Assembly: GCA_022843385.1 (NCBI GenBank)
Contig: JALHNT010000040.1
Span: forward strand, 1 to 64,000
Length of the DNA: 64,000 bases
Origin: Anaerolineae bacterium
GTDB taxonomy: Bacteria > Chloroflexota > Anaerolineae > Aggregatilineales > Phototrophicaceae
Reading direction: 5' to 3'
In this document: piece after piece, positions 1-9,567 of the stretch
Layout of the letters: each line of letters opens with the position of its first letter
Numbering within the stretch: position 1 is the stretch's first letter
Made by a program: the position numbers and the translations under genes
Notes under the pieces: model-generated
Seen by the model: only the letters and a program-made list of their open reading frames with translations
Database searches by the model: none
What the model was told of the DNA's origin: nothing

Positions 1-2547
1 GATGGCGACATCATTCCTGAAGAAGTTCAGACTTATGCTCAATCCGTTCTCGATCTGACCGGAAGCCTGGACAAAATCGAGTGCCTCAATCAGGCTGGCT
101 TGCTTCTGAATGGAGACAATGATTACTGGTTTGATATACAGGATGCATGCCCATCTGAGTTTGCGATCTTCATACCAGGATTTCCCTACAGCACTTATCC
201 ACAGACAGGATGTCCGATAGTCGAAGATTTCGACGGTGACACTTTAGCCGGAAATAATGACTATTGCCCGCTTGATTTCGGCATCGCGGATAATCAGGGT
301 TGCCCGGCCGGGACACAAGTGGCCTTCGTGCTAACCCCAGGCGCGGCCGGAGCCACCCCCTCGCCTAATGCGATTAACGTGACCCAGACTCTAGCCGGAC
401 AAACGCTGAGCGCGGCCACCCAGTTGGCTGTAGCCCAAACCGCCACAATCAGCGCTCAGCAGACAGTTGCTGAGACGAATACACTGGCCGCGGGCATAAC
501 TGCCACTCAGGCCGCGGCCACTCAAATCGCACAAACGTCCGCGGCGGCGGCTGGAACCAGCACGGCAAATGCAGCCGCTTCAGCCACTCAGAATAGTCTA
601 CAGACTCAAGTGGCTGCCGGGACCTTGAACGCTGCCAGCGCAACGGCAATTGGTCAGCAGACGCAATCTAGTGGTCAGCAGCAGACTCAGGCGGCGCAGC
701 AGCAGCAAACGGCAGCAGCGGTACAATTGACCTCACAGGCTCAAGCGCAGGGTAGCGCGACACAGGCTCAAAACAATAACAGTTTTGCTCAGACGCAAGC
801 TGCAATTTTGCAGGCAACGCAGAATGCAAACGTGGCGAATACAGCCGCTGCAGTGCAGCAGACGGCTAATGCTCAGGCAACGCAAATTGCAGGTGACCTT
901 ACAGCGCAAGCAGCGGCCCAACAAACGGCCAACGCTGGGACGATCAGCGCTCAGTTGACGCAACTGGCAACTTCCGGGTTATCAACCCAGGCGATTGCAA
1001 CCTATGTTGTGGAGCGCCAAACACAGGGTTTCCAAACGGCAGTGGCTGGCGGACAGCAGACGCTGGCGGCACAACTCACTGGGACTGCCGCAGCACCGCC
1101 TGCTCAGGCCCAGACAGGGACAGCAGCGATCAATATTGCTCTTACTCAACAGGCGGACGCAATTGCGACGAGCAACGCATTCTTCAATACTTTGATTGCG
1201 ACGCTCTTCTTTCCGCCACCACCAGATGTGCTCGCGACGCAGGCAGTCCAAATCCAACAGACCTTTACGGCACAGACGGCGGCTGCGCCGGCGACGTTTG
1301 CAGTTCAAACTTCGGTAGCTGAAACTCAGATAGCTGCCTTTGAGCAGACTGCAGGTGCCATCATTCCCACAATCCAGTTGACGCAGACTGCGGACAAAGG
1401 CATAACTCGTACTGCTGCGGTTCTGACTGCGACATCTAATGCCAATGCTGCTACTGCTACAGCAGCGTTTCTTGCTCCAACACTCCACGTAAACCAAACA
1501 CTCGTTGGTACCTCGAATCCGGCTGCGTTAACTGCAACGATTGCTGTGCAGACAGCCAATGGCGCTCAGTTGACAGCTACACCGTTTTATGGCACTGGAA
1601 CGCAGTTAGCCGGCACTTCAGTGAATGTCGCTAATACTGCTGCGGCTGCTCTCGGCACTTTGAATGGTGCTGTCGGCACGGCACTTGTCTTAACCCAAAC
1701 AGCTCCCTTCCTCCCGTCTACACCGGAAGCTGGCACAGGAACCGCTGCAAGACAAACCTATGTGGCTGCAACTGCGACGAATCAATCCATTGATCGAACA
1801 TTGACGCTGGTAGCCACTCAAAACACTGCAGCAGCACAAACACTGACTAATGTTCCATCCACTGTGGATGCATTTGTTCTTACAGCCACTCAGGTTGCAC
1901 TTGAGCGCCAAACACAAACACAGATTGCTACTCTATCCACCTTGTCTTCCTTCCAAACTCAGAGCGCTGCGACGGCGACCTTTGGGTTCCTGAGAGCGGC
2001 ATCGCCAACCGGGCAGAGTTCGGGTGATATTAAGGGGACTCCCATTCCTGAAATCACGTTGACGCCGAATCTCGAAACATTGATGCCTGAGATAACGCTC
2101 ACGCCATCTGACCCAACGGCGGAACTCACAGCAGAAGTGACTGCCGAGTTGACGGCGGAATTGACAGCAGAAGTGACACTGGATGCTGCTGCATCGCCGG
2201 AGGCAACCGAGGCGCTTACGCCGGAATCAGGCCTTGAACCATCGTCGATAGCTGTTGAATTGTCACCCTTAGCACCGACTGAGGAAGCGCAACCACCGGT
2301 TGAGTCGCCGTTAGCACCGACTGGAGAAGTGCAACCAGCGGTTGAGTCGCCGCTTGCGCCGATTGATGAAGTCCCAGTACAGCCGCCGGCAGATGCACCG
2401 GTTGAACCGCCGGCTGAAGCGACCGAGTCGCCGCCTGAAGGCGCTCAGGCCAATTCCGATACAGCCTTGTCCGTGATCTTCATTATCTCATCAGGGCTGG
2501 CTGGCCTGATGGGGTGGTTCAATCTGAGGAAGCGACGCAAGGGATAA
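1..2547 (+). CDS. TQ/A-rich surface protein with C-terminal membrane anchor (5' truncated)
   Basis: The reading frame is open from base 1, so the gene begins upstream of the window; the first in-frame TTG (100) is not needed as a start. The first part carries Asp/Gly-rich, Cys-containing calcium-binding-like segments (DGDIIPEE at the window edge, then DFDGDTLAGNNDYC), reminiscent of thrombospondin type 3 repeats. About 550 residues of low-complexity Ala/Thr/Gln follow, with the recurrent word ATQTA and almost no charge. A Thr/Pro/Glu stretch comes next (ELTAEVTAEL, then three copies of an SPLAPT-type unit around residues 720-760). The end is one hydrophobic helix and a basic tail (LRKRRKG), typical of a stop-transfer anchor. 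Role unknown: I infer an extended, probably glycosylated stalk that projects adhesive or calcium-binding domains. Confidence 0.8.
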   Translation, partial: DGDIIPEEVQTYAQSVLDLTGSLDKIECLNQAGLLLNGDNDYWFDIQDACPSEFAIFIPGFPYSTYPQTGCPIVEDFDGDTLAGNNDYCPLDFGIADNQGCPAGTQVAFVLTPGAAGATPSPNAINVTQTLAGQTLSAATQLAVAQTATISAQQTVAETNTLAAGITATQAAATQIAQTSAAAAGTSTANAAASATQNSLQTQVAAGTLNAASATAIGQQTQSSGQQQTQAAQQQQTAAAVQLTSQAQAQGSATQAQNNNSFAQTQAAILQATQNANVANTAAAVQQTANAQATQIAGDLTAQAAAQQTANAGTISAQLTQLATSGLSTQAIATYVVERQTQGFQTAVAGGQQTLAAQLTGTAAAPPAQAQTGTAAINIALTQQADAIATSNAFFNTLIATLFFPPPPDVLATQAVQIQQTFTAQTAAAPATFAVQTSVAETQIAAFEQTAGAIIPTIQLTQTADKGITRTAAVLTATSNANAATATAAFLAPTLHVNQTLVGTSNPAALTATIAVQTANGAQLTATPFYGTGTQLAGTSVNVANTAAAALGTLNGAVGTALVLTQTAPFLPSTPEAGTGTAARQTYVAATATNQSIDRTLTLVATQNTAAAQTLTNVPSTVDAFVLTATQVALERQTQTQIATLSTLSSFQTQSAATATFGFLRAASPTGQSSGDIKGTPIPEITLTPNLETLMPEITLTPSDPTAELTAEVTAELTAELTAEVTLDAAASPEATEALTPESGLEPSSIAVELSPLAPTEEAQPPVESPLAPTGEVQPAVESPLAPIDEVPVQPPADAPVEPPAEATESPPEGAQANSDTALSVIFIISSGLAGLMGWFNLRKRRKG

Positions 2548-2560
2548 AGCGTCAGCAAGA

Positions 2561-2588
2561 GAGGCACGTTCGGCGTGCCTCTTTTTTT
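2561..2588 (+). terminator. Rho-independent terminator of the TQ-rich gene
   Basis: Perfect 8-bp stem GAGGCACG/CGTGCCTC around loop TTCGG, followed directly by seven T. It lies 14 bp after the stop codon and separates the surface protein from the FecR/kinase genes. Confidence 0.9.
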
Positions 2589-2704
2589 ACGTATCTGGAT
2601 AAATCGTTGGCTTCAGACCAGCATCATTCGTGTTATGATTGTCATATACTATTTAGTGCTGTCCGCCTCCATCAGTCAGTTTTCCAGGGCAATCAGGTAG
2701 AGTC

Positions 2705-3655
2705 ATGAGACAATTGTTTTTTGTCATCTTGTGGGTTGGACTATTTGGATTATCGTTGACCCAGGTTGAGGCGCAACAGGAGTTGGCTGCCACGCTGGAA
2801 GTGCTGGATGAGGGCGTTGAAGTGCTGCGTTTCAACACCTCCAACTGGATTCCCATCAGGGTTGAGGCGATTGTTGGCGTTGGGGATCGCATTCGGACAG
2901 ATGCCACCGGTCAGGCACGGGTAACCTTCTTTGCTGATGGCGTTGAAACGGACTTGCTCCCTAATACCGAGTATCAGATCAATCAATTCACGGGTGATGG
3001 CGAGTCATTCCAGCTTGAAGTTTCGGTTCTGGTGGGTCAGACAGTTCAGCGCATCAATCGCTTGCTGGACGCGAATTCGACTTATGATGTGCGCACGCCA
3101 AGCATGGCGCTGGCGGCACGGGGAACTGAATTTGTCGTGCGCGTGCAGGACGCCGGACGTTCCGCCATGCTGGTGAGCCAAGGTGTGGTTGCCGCAACTG
3201 CTGAGGAATTGGAGAGGGCTGTTGATCCCGGCTTTGGAATTCGCGCCGATGACCAGACCGGGCTAAGTGATGTGGTTCGCGCCGACAGCTTTGATGCGCT
3301 GGATGCCAGCCTGGATGGATGCGCCGGTTCGGTACGCACCACTGATGATGTGAGCGTCAATATCCGTCTGGGGGCCAGCACTGATTTTCCGATTGTGGGT
3401 GTTGTCCTGCCGCAGACGATTGACCGGCTGATGGGACAGGCAGAAGACAGTGATTGGTATCGCATTCGGTTTCGTGGAGGCTTCGGCTGGATATTGTCCT
3501 CAACGGCTCAGATTGAGGAAGAGTGCGCCGGTCTACGCGAATTCCCTGCTTCGTATGGTCCCGAAGATGTCGAGCAATATGCATTTGTGGGCAATCCGAT
3601 GGAGCTGGATGACCTGTTGAACAGTCCTATGCCTGAAGCCACTCAAGCTCCCTGA
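2705..3655 (+). CDS. Secreted FecR-domain protein with C-terminal SH3-like domain
   Basis: 316 residues. A signal peptide (about 1-24, ending VEAQQ) leads into a FecR-type beta domain at about 30-165: GDRIRTDATGQARVTFFADG, an LLPNTEY strand and an RTPSMALAARGTEFVV segment typical of FecR/DUF4880-less proteins. A bacterial SH3-like segment (about 205-275, VNIRLGASTDFPIVGVV to GGFGWILSS) would bind wall polymers or peptides. It is likely extracytoplasmic. Only 11 bp separate it from the CHASE2 kinase, whose sensor domain is also extracytoplasmic, so it may act as a partner or ligand of that kinase. The start is ATG at 2705 with a weak AGGT upstream. The FecR fold is clear; the function is inferred. 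Confidence 0.82.
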   Translation: MRQLFFVILWVGLFGLSLTQVEAQQELAATLEVLDEGVEVLRFNTSNWIPIRVEAIVGVGDRIRTDATGQARVTFFADGVETDLLPNTEYQINQFTGDGESFQLEVSVLVGQTVQRINRLLDANSTYDVRTPSMALAARGTEFVVRVQDAGRSAMLVSQGVVAATAEELERAVDPGFGIRADDQTGLSDVVRADSFDALDASLDGCAGSVRTTDDVSVNIRLGASTDFPIVGVVLPQTIDRLMGQAEDSDWYRIRFRGGFGWILSSTAQIEEECAGLREFPASYGPEDVEQYAFVGNPMELDDLLNSPMPEATQAP

Positions 3656-3666
3656 GTCAGTTGCTG

Positions 3667-6327
3667 ATGAGGGCAATTTCGCGCTCAATTCGCCCTCCGT
3701 CACGTCTTGGATTAGTGATTGGGGTGGGAGCATTAAGCGCATTGCTGATTTCGGGAATGTGGGTCAACAACTGGTTCAGTCAGATTCGCTTGTTTCTGAA
3801 TGATGTGTACTTTGTGGCGGCTCCCACAACTAGTCAGGTTGTTCTGGTTGCGCTCGATGAAACCAGTCACCGCGTATATGGTGAAGCACTGGCACAGTGG
3901 CCGCGTTCACTCTATGTTGAGATGATCCAGCAGATGCAGGGTGCGCGCGTCATTGCGCTGGATGTTCTCCTGGGCGATTCATCCCCTGATGATGACGAAT
4001 TAATCCGTGCCATGCGCGAGGCGCGTGACAGCGATGCACGTACACGGTTTGTCATCCCGGTGATCGGGAGTCAGCAGATGCTCCCGGCTGCTGGGCCGTT
4101 GGCGCGCTTCAGACAGGTGACGATTTCCGAGACCGGGATTGATGTTGCAGCGGATTATCTGGGGGTAGTCAACACGCTCGCCGATGTTGACGGTAAGGTC
4201 CGTCGTCAATTCTCGCTCATCGTTAGCGAGGGCGAGATTGTACCGTCGTTTAGTCTGGCGATTTACATGGCCTATTTGCGTATCCCTGCTGCGGCAATGG
4301 ATCAAGTCATCCAGGTTGGGGATGACCAGTTACAAATAGCAGAGATGCAGTTAAACGTTGATGATGAGGGGATGTGGCTTCAAAATTACTTTGGGCCGCC
4401 TGCTTCATTGAGTCAATCCACATTTCCGGTTTATTCCGCATTCGATGTCATTGAAGGCCGTATCTCTCCCGAAGCGTTTACTGGCAAGATCGTTCTGATC
4501 GGCCTGATGAACACATCTGGTGGTGCCGATTTGTATGCCGTACCTTCCAGCATCAGTGGTCAACTGATGGCTGGCGTGGAAATCCATGCCAATGCGGTTG
4601 AGAGCCTGGTACAGGGTCGTTTGCCGGTGGAGCAAAATCGGTCATCGCAGTTAGTCATGATTGTCGCTCTGTCGCTGATTTCAAGTCTGTTATATGTGCG
4701 CCTGCGCTGGACAATCATGCCATTGATGGCGCTGGCATTTATAGTGATCTGGTTGGTGATGGCCTTCTGGTCATTCAGCACGCGCCTGGAGATTATCAAC
4801 CTGTTTCATTCGACCTTAGCCATCATTCTCCCGATGATCCTTCACCTAGCCGCGAGTGTCGCCATCGAGATGAACCGGCGTACTCAGGCCGAATTCCTGC
4901 TGCAAAGCCTGGCCTCGGTGTCGCATCAACGACTAGTGCTGGAGCGTATTCTGCCGCGCGTTGCCGACGATATACAGCGCATCACCCGTTCACCCCAGGG
5001 AGCCATATGGTTGCCTGACAACGAGTCCAATATAGCCTGTAACCTCGCTTACGGCTGGGGTGGTGAACTAGCAAAGCAGCAGCTCCAGACTGAGGTGGCG
5101 CGTGTCGCAGCTTTGCAACAGATTCACCAGGATCGCGAGTCAGTGATCCTGCCAGTGGTCTGGCAGAGTCGAACGGTCGCCGTCATCAGCCTGCAAACGA
5201 GGCCGAACGGGTTCCAGCGAACGACTATGCTGGCGCGCCTTCAAGCTCTGGCGCGGGAAGTTGCCCCCAGTATTGAGAATGCGGTGTTGTATACGCGCAC
5301 CCAGGAGCAGAATGATCTGCTGGAAGCGATTCTGCGAGGATCGCCTGCGGGGATTATGGTCTTTAATGCTGAACTCCGCTTGCTGCGGGTGAACCCAGCG
5401 ATACAGACAGCTTTCAGTGGCTCGGTGCCTTTGGGTGGCAACCTGGTGGACGTACTCGACAAGAGTGTATTGCGGCAGGAAGACCTGGAGTCCCTGCAAA
5501 AACAAGTGCAGATGGGGCAGCCTTTTCATCACGAGTTTCAGCTTGGCAAGCGCACCTTCGCGCTGGATGCCGCCCGTCTGGAGTCGGGTTTCTGGGTGGT
5601 CATCCTCAATGATGTTTCCAGCCTGGCCGAGTTGAATGCCCTGAAGACGCAGATGCTTCGGATGGCTTCACATGATCTCAAAAAACCACTGGCGCGTATT
5701 GTTGGCTACGGCAGTTTGCTGGTGGATACACATCATAGTGAGAATCTGGATGAACAGCAGCGCCAGTTCATCGAACGCATTCTACTGGCCGGCGAGGATA
5801 TGAAGCAGATCATCAATGATATCCTTAACCTGGAGCAGTTACGGTCGCGCCGTCTTCAGTTCAAGCCGCTGGATATGGTTATGCTGGTGGGTGAGGTGGT
5901 CGAGCGCTTCAGGTTTGATGCCGATTTGAAAGGCATTGCCATGACTGTCGAATTACCACCACAACCCACCCATGTAAGCGGTGATTATGTTATGCTGGTA
6001 CTCATGATGAGTAATCTGGTGGAGAATGCGATCAAGTACACGCCAACGCAGGGCAGCGTGACGATCCGATTGGAAACGCCGGATACGTCCGTTGTTCGAT
6101 TCGAAGTGGACGATACTGGATATGGCATACCCCAGTCGGCGCAGGCCAATCTGTTTCAGGAGTTCTTTCGGGTGCGCACCGCGCAAACGGCTGATATTTC
6201 AGGTACCGGCCTAGGGCTGGCGCTGGCGAAGGAAATCACAGTAGCCCACCGGGGAAAAATAGATTTCGAGAGTGTTGAAGGTTGTGGGAGCAAATTCTAC
6301 GTTGAATTACCGCGACTTGAAGCTTAG
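3667..6327 (+). CDS. CHASE2-PAS sensor histidine kinase
   Basis: Membrane kinase of about 886 residues. TM1 is at about 15-38, an extracytoplasmic CHASE2 domain spans 45-320 (VVLVALDETS, RSLYVEMIQQM, ALDVLL), and three closely spaced TM helices cover 325-402, the standard CHASE2 topology. A GAF-like region (410-535) and a PAS domain (about 545-650) follow. HisKA has phosphoacceptor His669 in ASHDLKKPLAR, and the ATPase domain has N box NLVENAIKY, G1 DDTGYGIP and G2 GTGLGLALA. All catalytic boxes are intact. I chose ATG 3667; TTG 3661 is possible and neither has a clear ribosome site. It lies between two FecR/SH3 genes and overlaps the second, so the four are probably one transcript. The ligand is unknown. 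Confidence 0.9.
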   Translation: MRAISRSIRPPSRLGLVIGVGALSALLISGMWVNNWFSQIRLFLNDVYFVAAPTTSQVVLVALDETSHRVYGEALAQWPRSLYVEMIQQMQGARVIALDVLLGDSSPDDDELIRAMREARDSDARTRFVIPVIGSQQMLPAAGPLARFRQVTISETGIDVAADYLGVVNTLADVDGKVRRQFSLIVSEGEIVPSFSLAIYMAYLRIPAAAMDQVIQVGDDQLQIAEMQLNVDDEGMWLQNYFGPPASLSQSTFPVYSAFDVIEGRISPEAFTGKIVLIGLMNTSGGADLYAVPSSISGQLMAGVEIHANAVESLVQGRLPVEQNRSSQLVMIVALSLISSLLYVRLRWTIMPLMALAFIVIWLVMAFWSFSTRLEIINLFHSTLAIILPMILHLAASVAIEMNRRTQAEFLLQSLASVSHQRLVLERILPRVADDIQRITRSPQGAIWLPDNESNIACNLAYGWGGELAKQQLQTEVARVAALQQIHQDRESVILPVVWQSRTVAVISLQTRPNGFQRTTMLARLQALAREVAPSIENAVLYTRTQEQNDLLEAILRGSPAGIMVFNAELRLLRVNPAIQTAFSGSVPLGGNLVDVLDKSVLRQEDLESLQKQVQMGQPFHHEFQLGKRTFALDAARLESGFWVVILNDVSSLAELNALKTQMLRMASHDLKKPLARIVGYGSLLVDTHHSENLDEQQRQFIERILLAGEDMKQIINDILNLEQLRSRRLQFKPLDMVMLVGEVVERFRFDADLKGIAMTVELPPQPTHVSGDYVMLVLMMSNLVENAIKYTPTQGSVTIRLETPDTSVVRFEVDDTGYGIPQSAQANLFQEFFRVRTAQTADISGTGLGLALAKEITVAHRGKIDFESVEGCGSKFYVELPRLEA

Positions 6328-7273
6328 GCTGGGCTGTTGGGTGTTGCTCTGGACTCTGGTATTGAGCCAGGGCGTGGCGGCACAATCGGGTCAACTGTCG
6401 GCTGTTCTGCAAGTTACGCACGCCGGTGTCGAACTGAAGCGTGTCAATACAGTCGAGTGGCTGAGTTTGCCGGAGGATGCTCAGGCACCGCTGACCGAAG
6501 GCGACTGGTTGCGCACCGATGGATCCGGACGAGCGCTGATCAGGCTGGATGATGCGGCACAGTTGGTCTTGCTGCCCAACAGTGAACTGTATCTGGCACA
6601 ATTCCGCACCGACGATGGTTATGTTGTAGCCATGACACTGGAACGGGGACGATTGGTGCAGCAGACAGGATCAGGTTTGATGATGGACTACATGCTTCAG
6701 GCTGGGGAAGCGGAGATTGTTACCTCGCTGTCGCAATTTGCAGTACAGGTTGATCCTGAACAACATACGATGCTGATTGTGGCGGAAGGGCAGGGGCAGT
6801 TTGTGTTTCAGTCCACCACCTATAGCATTTACCGAGGATTTGGTGTGCGGATGCTTGACGCGAAAGTGTCGGCACTGACCCCGTTGAATTCACCGCTAGG
6901 TTTTAGCCAACTGGTCGGGCAACTGGATGGATGCGATGGGGTGGTTGATGCTACGCTGCCGGGGCTGGATGGCGTCTATGTACGGGTTGGACCAGGCGAA
7001 AACTTCAATGGATTAGGCGTCATTCCAGATGGGCAGGCGGTGCGTCTGTTAGGTGTTGGGGAAATCGGTGGACGCTACCTGGTGCCATACCTGTCTGGTT
7101 TTGCTTGGATCGTTACGAATGGCGTGGTGACCGACTGTCAGAATTTGCCCATCCTTCCGCCGGATGAGCAGTTTGTCGATAGTGTGATCAATCCAACCGA
7201 TGATGAATTGAACCTGCTTGAGCCATTTTTTGGCTTGCCACAGGGAGACCAATGGTTCTACCGATATGAATGA
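6302..7273 (+). CDS. Second secreted FecR/SH3-like protein
   Basis: About 323 residues, paralogous in layout to the protein at 2705. A signal peptide (LGCWVLLWTLVLSQGVAAQ) precedes a FecR-like domain (GDWLRTDGSGRALIRLDD, then LLPNSELYLAQF) and an SH3-like segment near the C-terminus (GVYVRVGPGENFNGLGVI to LSGFAWIV). The start is uncertain. TTG 6302 has GGAG 11 bp upstream and keeps a short N-region; GTG 6272 overlaps the kinase by 56 bp without a ribosome site; TTG 6317 is also possible. It overlaps the end of the CHASE2 kinase and its stop overlaps the next kinase gene, which implies coupled translation. Probably an extracytoplasmic partner of the neighbouring kinases (inferred). Confidence 0.78.
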   Translation: MNYRDLKLRLGCWVLLWTLVLSQGVAAQSGQLSAVLQVTHAGVELKRVNTVEWLSLPEDAQAPLTEGDWLRTDGSGRALIRLDDAAQLVLLPNSELYLAQFRTDDGYVVAMTLERGRLVQQTGSGLMMDYMLQAGEAEIVTSLSQFAVQVDPEQHTMLIVAEGQGQFVFQSTTYSIYRGFGVRMLDAKVSALTPLNSPLGFSQLVGQLDGCDGVVDATLPGLDGVYVRVGPGENFNGLGVIPDGQAVRLLGVGEIGGRYLVPYLSGFAWIVTNGVVTDCQNLPILPPDEQFVDSVINPTDDELNLLEPFFGLPQGDQWFYRYE

Positions 7274-8786
7274 TCGAATTCGGGTACTGTATGTTGATGA
7301 TGATGCTGGCGATTACGTCATGCTGCGGGAGATGTTCAGCGCGATCTCACCAACCCGTTACCAACTCGAATGGGCGGTGGATTATGACAAGGCGCTGGAG
7401 ATGATTCGCCTGGCCGAGCACCATGTTTACATTGTCGATTATTTCCTGGGGACGGACAATCGAACTGGCCTCGATCTGATTGCGGAGGCATTCCCAGGCG
7501 GTTGTCGTGTGCCGGTCATTCTGCTGACGGGACGGGGCAAAGAGGAAGTAGATGAACGGGCTCTCAAACTGGGAGTGGCTGAATACTTCGATAAACCTGA
7601 TCTGCGTGTTCCCTTGCTGGAGCGAGCAATTCGCTATGCTATCGAGCGGAAGCGGACGGAGTCCCAGTTGCGGGCCAGCGAAGCGCGAGTGCGTTCCATC
7701 ATCCAGTTTTCTCCGGATGCCATTTATGTACTGAGCAAAAATCGGGTGATCACACAGACCAATCCCGCGGCTCTGGCGCTGTTGGGTTATGCCGAGCAGG
7801 AATTGATGGGACATCCATTCGATGAGGTTATCCAGAAGAGTGCACAACAGTCCTTTTTCGCGCTGATGGAGTCTCTAAGTCTGGAAGTTGTGCGCCGCCA
7901 GGAATTGGAACTGCTGCATAAAGATGGGCGGGTGGTTGTCGCTGATTGCCAGATGGCGCTGATGCCGGGCGAACAGGAACAACCAGCGGCTTATATCCTT
8001 ACAGTGCGTGATGTGACCGAGCGCAAGAAGGCCGAGCTGGCGCTCCAAGAGTCGTTGAAGCGTGAGCGTGAGCTGAACGAATTGAAGACGCGCTTTGTCT
8101 CGACGGTTTCTCATGAATTCCGCACGCCCCTGACGATCATCCGCACAGCAGCTTTTGTGCTGAAGAATTACTTCGACCGCATGGACAGCGATAAGATTGC
8201 TACCAAATTTTCGGCGATTGAAGCCCAGATCGAGCATATGGCACTGCTGATCGAAGATGTCCTCTCGCTCTCCAAAATCCAGGCTGGGCGGGTGGATTTC
8301 AAGCCTGAGGTACGTGATCTGGCATTTTTCTGTCAGGTGACAGTTGACGAGTTCAGCGAGACACACAATCTGAGCGATCGTCTGACAGCGCGAATCCCGG
8401 CAGATGCAGTCAATTATCCCTTTGATCCCAAGTGGGTACGGCAGATCATCTGGAATCTATTGGATAATGCGCGCAAATACTCGCCGGATGGCAAGCCTAT
8501 TGTCATTGAACTGTTGCAAGAGCCGGCACAGGTGGTGCTTCAGATTACGGATGAGGGAATTGGCATCCCCGAAGACGACCTCTCGCATTTGTTCGAACCC
8601 TTTCACCGGGCATCCAATGTTTCTACGGTACCTGGTTCTGGGTTGGGCATGGCAATTGTTGATCAGGCGGTTGACCTTCATCACGGACGCATTGAGATTA
8701 GCAGCCGGATCAATAAAGGTTCGACCTTTCGGATTATTCTTCCGCTACCATCATCGCTGACGGAAGCGACTACGCCGAAGGAATAA
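7266..8786 (+). CDS. Receiver-PAS hybrid histidine kinase
   Basis: About 506 residues, soluble, no TM helix. An N-terminal receiver domain (1-125) has the acidic pair DDD near residue 10, phosphoacceptor Asp58 (IVDYFLG), a Thr switch (LLTGRG) and the Lys of FDKPDL. PAS spans about 140-255 (IIQFSPDAIYVLS). HisKA has His283 in VSHEFRTPLT, and the ATPase domain has NLLDNARKYSP, DEGIGIPEDD and GSGLGMAIV. A receiver placed before the kinase core fits a relay that takes phosphate from the CHASE2 kinase upstream. ATG 7266 starts 8 bp inside the preceding gene. No DNA-binding output domain is encoded nearby, so the final effector is missing from the window. Confidence 0.9.
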   Translation: MNDRIRVLYVDDDAGDYVMLREMFSAISPTRYQLEWAVDYDKALEMIRLAEHHVYIVDYFLGTDNRTGLDLIAEAFPGGCRVPVILLTGRGKEEVDERALKLGVAEYFDKPDLRVPLLERAIRYAIERKRTESQLRASEARVRSIIQFSPDAIYVLSKNRVITQTNPAALALLGYAEQELMGHPFDEVIQKSAQQSFFALMESLSLEVVRRQELELLHKDGRVVVADCQMALMPGEQEQPAAYILTVRDVTERKKAELALQESLKRERELNELKTRFVSTVSHEFRTPLTIIRTAAFVLKNYFDRMDSDKIATKFSAIEAQIEHMALLIEDVLSLSKIQAGRVDFKPEVRDLAFFCQVTVDEFSETHNLSDRLTARIPADAVNYPFDPKWVRQIIWNLLDNARKYSPDGKPIVIELLQEPAQVVLQITDEGIGIPEDDLSHLFEPFHRASNVSTVPGSGLGMAIVDQAVDLHHGRIEISSRINKGSTFRIILPLPSSLTEATTPKE

Positions 8787-8790
8787 GGAT

Positions 8791-9567
8791 ATGGCAGGGC
8801 GGCTTGAGGACAAAATAGCCTTCATCACGGGTGCCGGACGGGGAATCGGGCGGGCGGTGGCGCAGAAGATGGCGGAAGAAGGCGCAGCCGTCGTGATCGC
8901 CGAGCGCGATGCTAAAGCGGGCGAAAGGGCGGCGCGAGAACTCTCCCAGTCCGGCCATCGAGCATTATTTGTCAACACTGACATCACCGATGAACAACAG
9001 GTGCAGGCGGCGATTTCACAGGCCGCCAGCCACTTTGGGCAACTGCATATTCTGGTGAACAATGCTGGCGTCAACTTCTACTTCAACGCTACTCAGATGA
9101 GCAGCGCTGACTGGGATCAGGCGATGGCGGTTGACCTGAAGGGCGCGTGGATGTGCGCCAAGTACGCCATCCCGCGCATGGTCGAGGCCAGCGGCGGAGT
9201 CATCATCAACATTGCCAGTGTGCATTCCAGCATGACCACTTACAACATGTTCCCCTATGCGGTGGCAAAGGCGGGATTGGTTGGGATGACCCGCAGTCTG
9301 GCGCTGGATTGGGCGCGGCAGAATATCCGGGTGTTGGCCGTCAGCCCTGGTTGGGTTGGAACTGAACTTGTCGAAAAACACTTCGAGCGCGAGCTTGATC
9401 CGCAACTGGCACGGCAGCGGGTGAATCAAACGATTCCCATCGGACGCATTGGAACGCCGCGCGATATTGCCAACCTGGTAGCGTTCCTCGCCAGTGACGA
9501 AGCCAGTTACATGACCGGTACTGAGATCATGATTGAAGGCGGCATCACGGCGCGCTATGCCGAGTGA
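8791..9567 (+). CDS. SDR-family NAD(P)-dependent oxidoreductase
   Basis: 258 residues, classical short-chain dehydrogenase. The cofactor motif TGAGRGIG is at about 14-21, NNAG at about 90, catalytic Ser in NIASVHSS, and Tyr/Lys in YAVAK at about 154-158. The usual PG motif (SPGWVGTELV) and C-terminal SYMTGTEIMIEGG are present. The start ATG has AAGGA 8 bp upstream, overlapping the kinase stop region. The gene follows the kinase by 4 bp but functionally belongs with the catabolic genes downstream. Substrate unknown; the family oxidises hydroxyls of sugars, polyols or hydroxyacids. Confidence 0.9.
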   Translation: MAGRLEDKIAFITGAGRGIGRAVAQKMAEEGAAVVIAERDAKAGERAARELSQSGHRALFVNTDITDEQQVQAAISQAASHFGQLHILVNNAGVNFYFNATQMSSADWDQAMAVDLKGAWMCAKYAIPRMVEASGGVIINIASVHSSMTTYNMFPYAVAKAGLVGMTRSLALDWARQNIRVLAVSPGWVGTELVEKHFERELDPQLARQRVNQTIPIGRIGTPRDIANLVAFLASDEASYMTGTEIMIEGGITARYAE

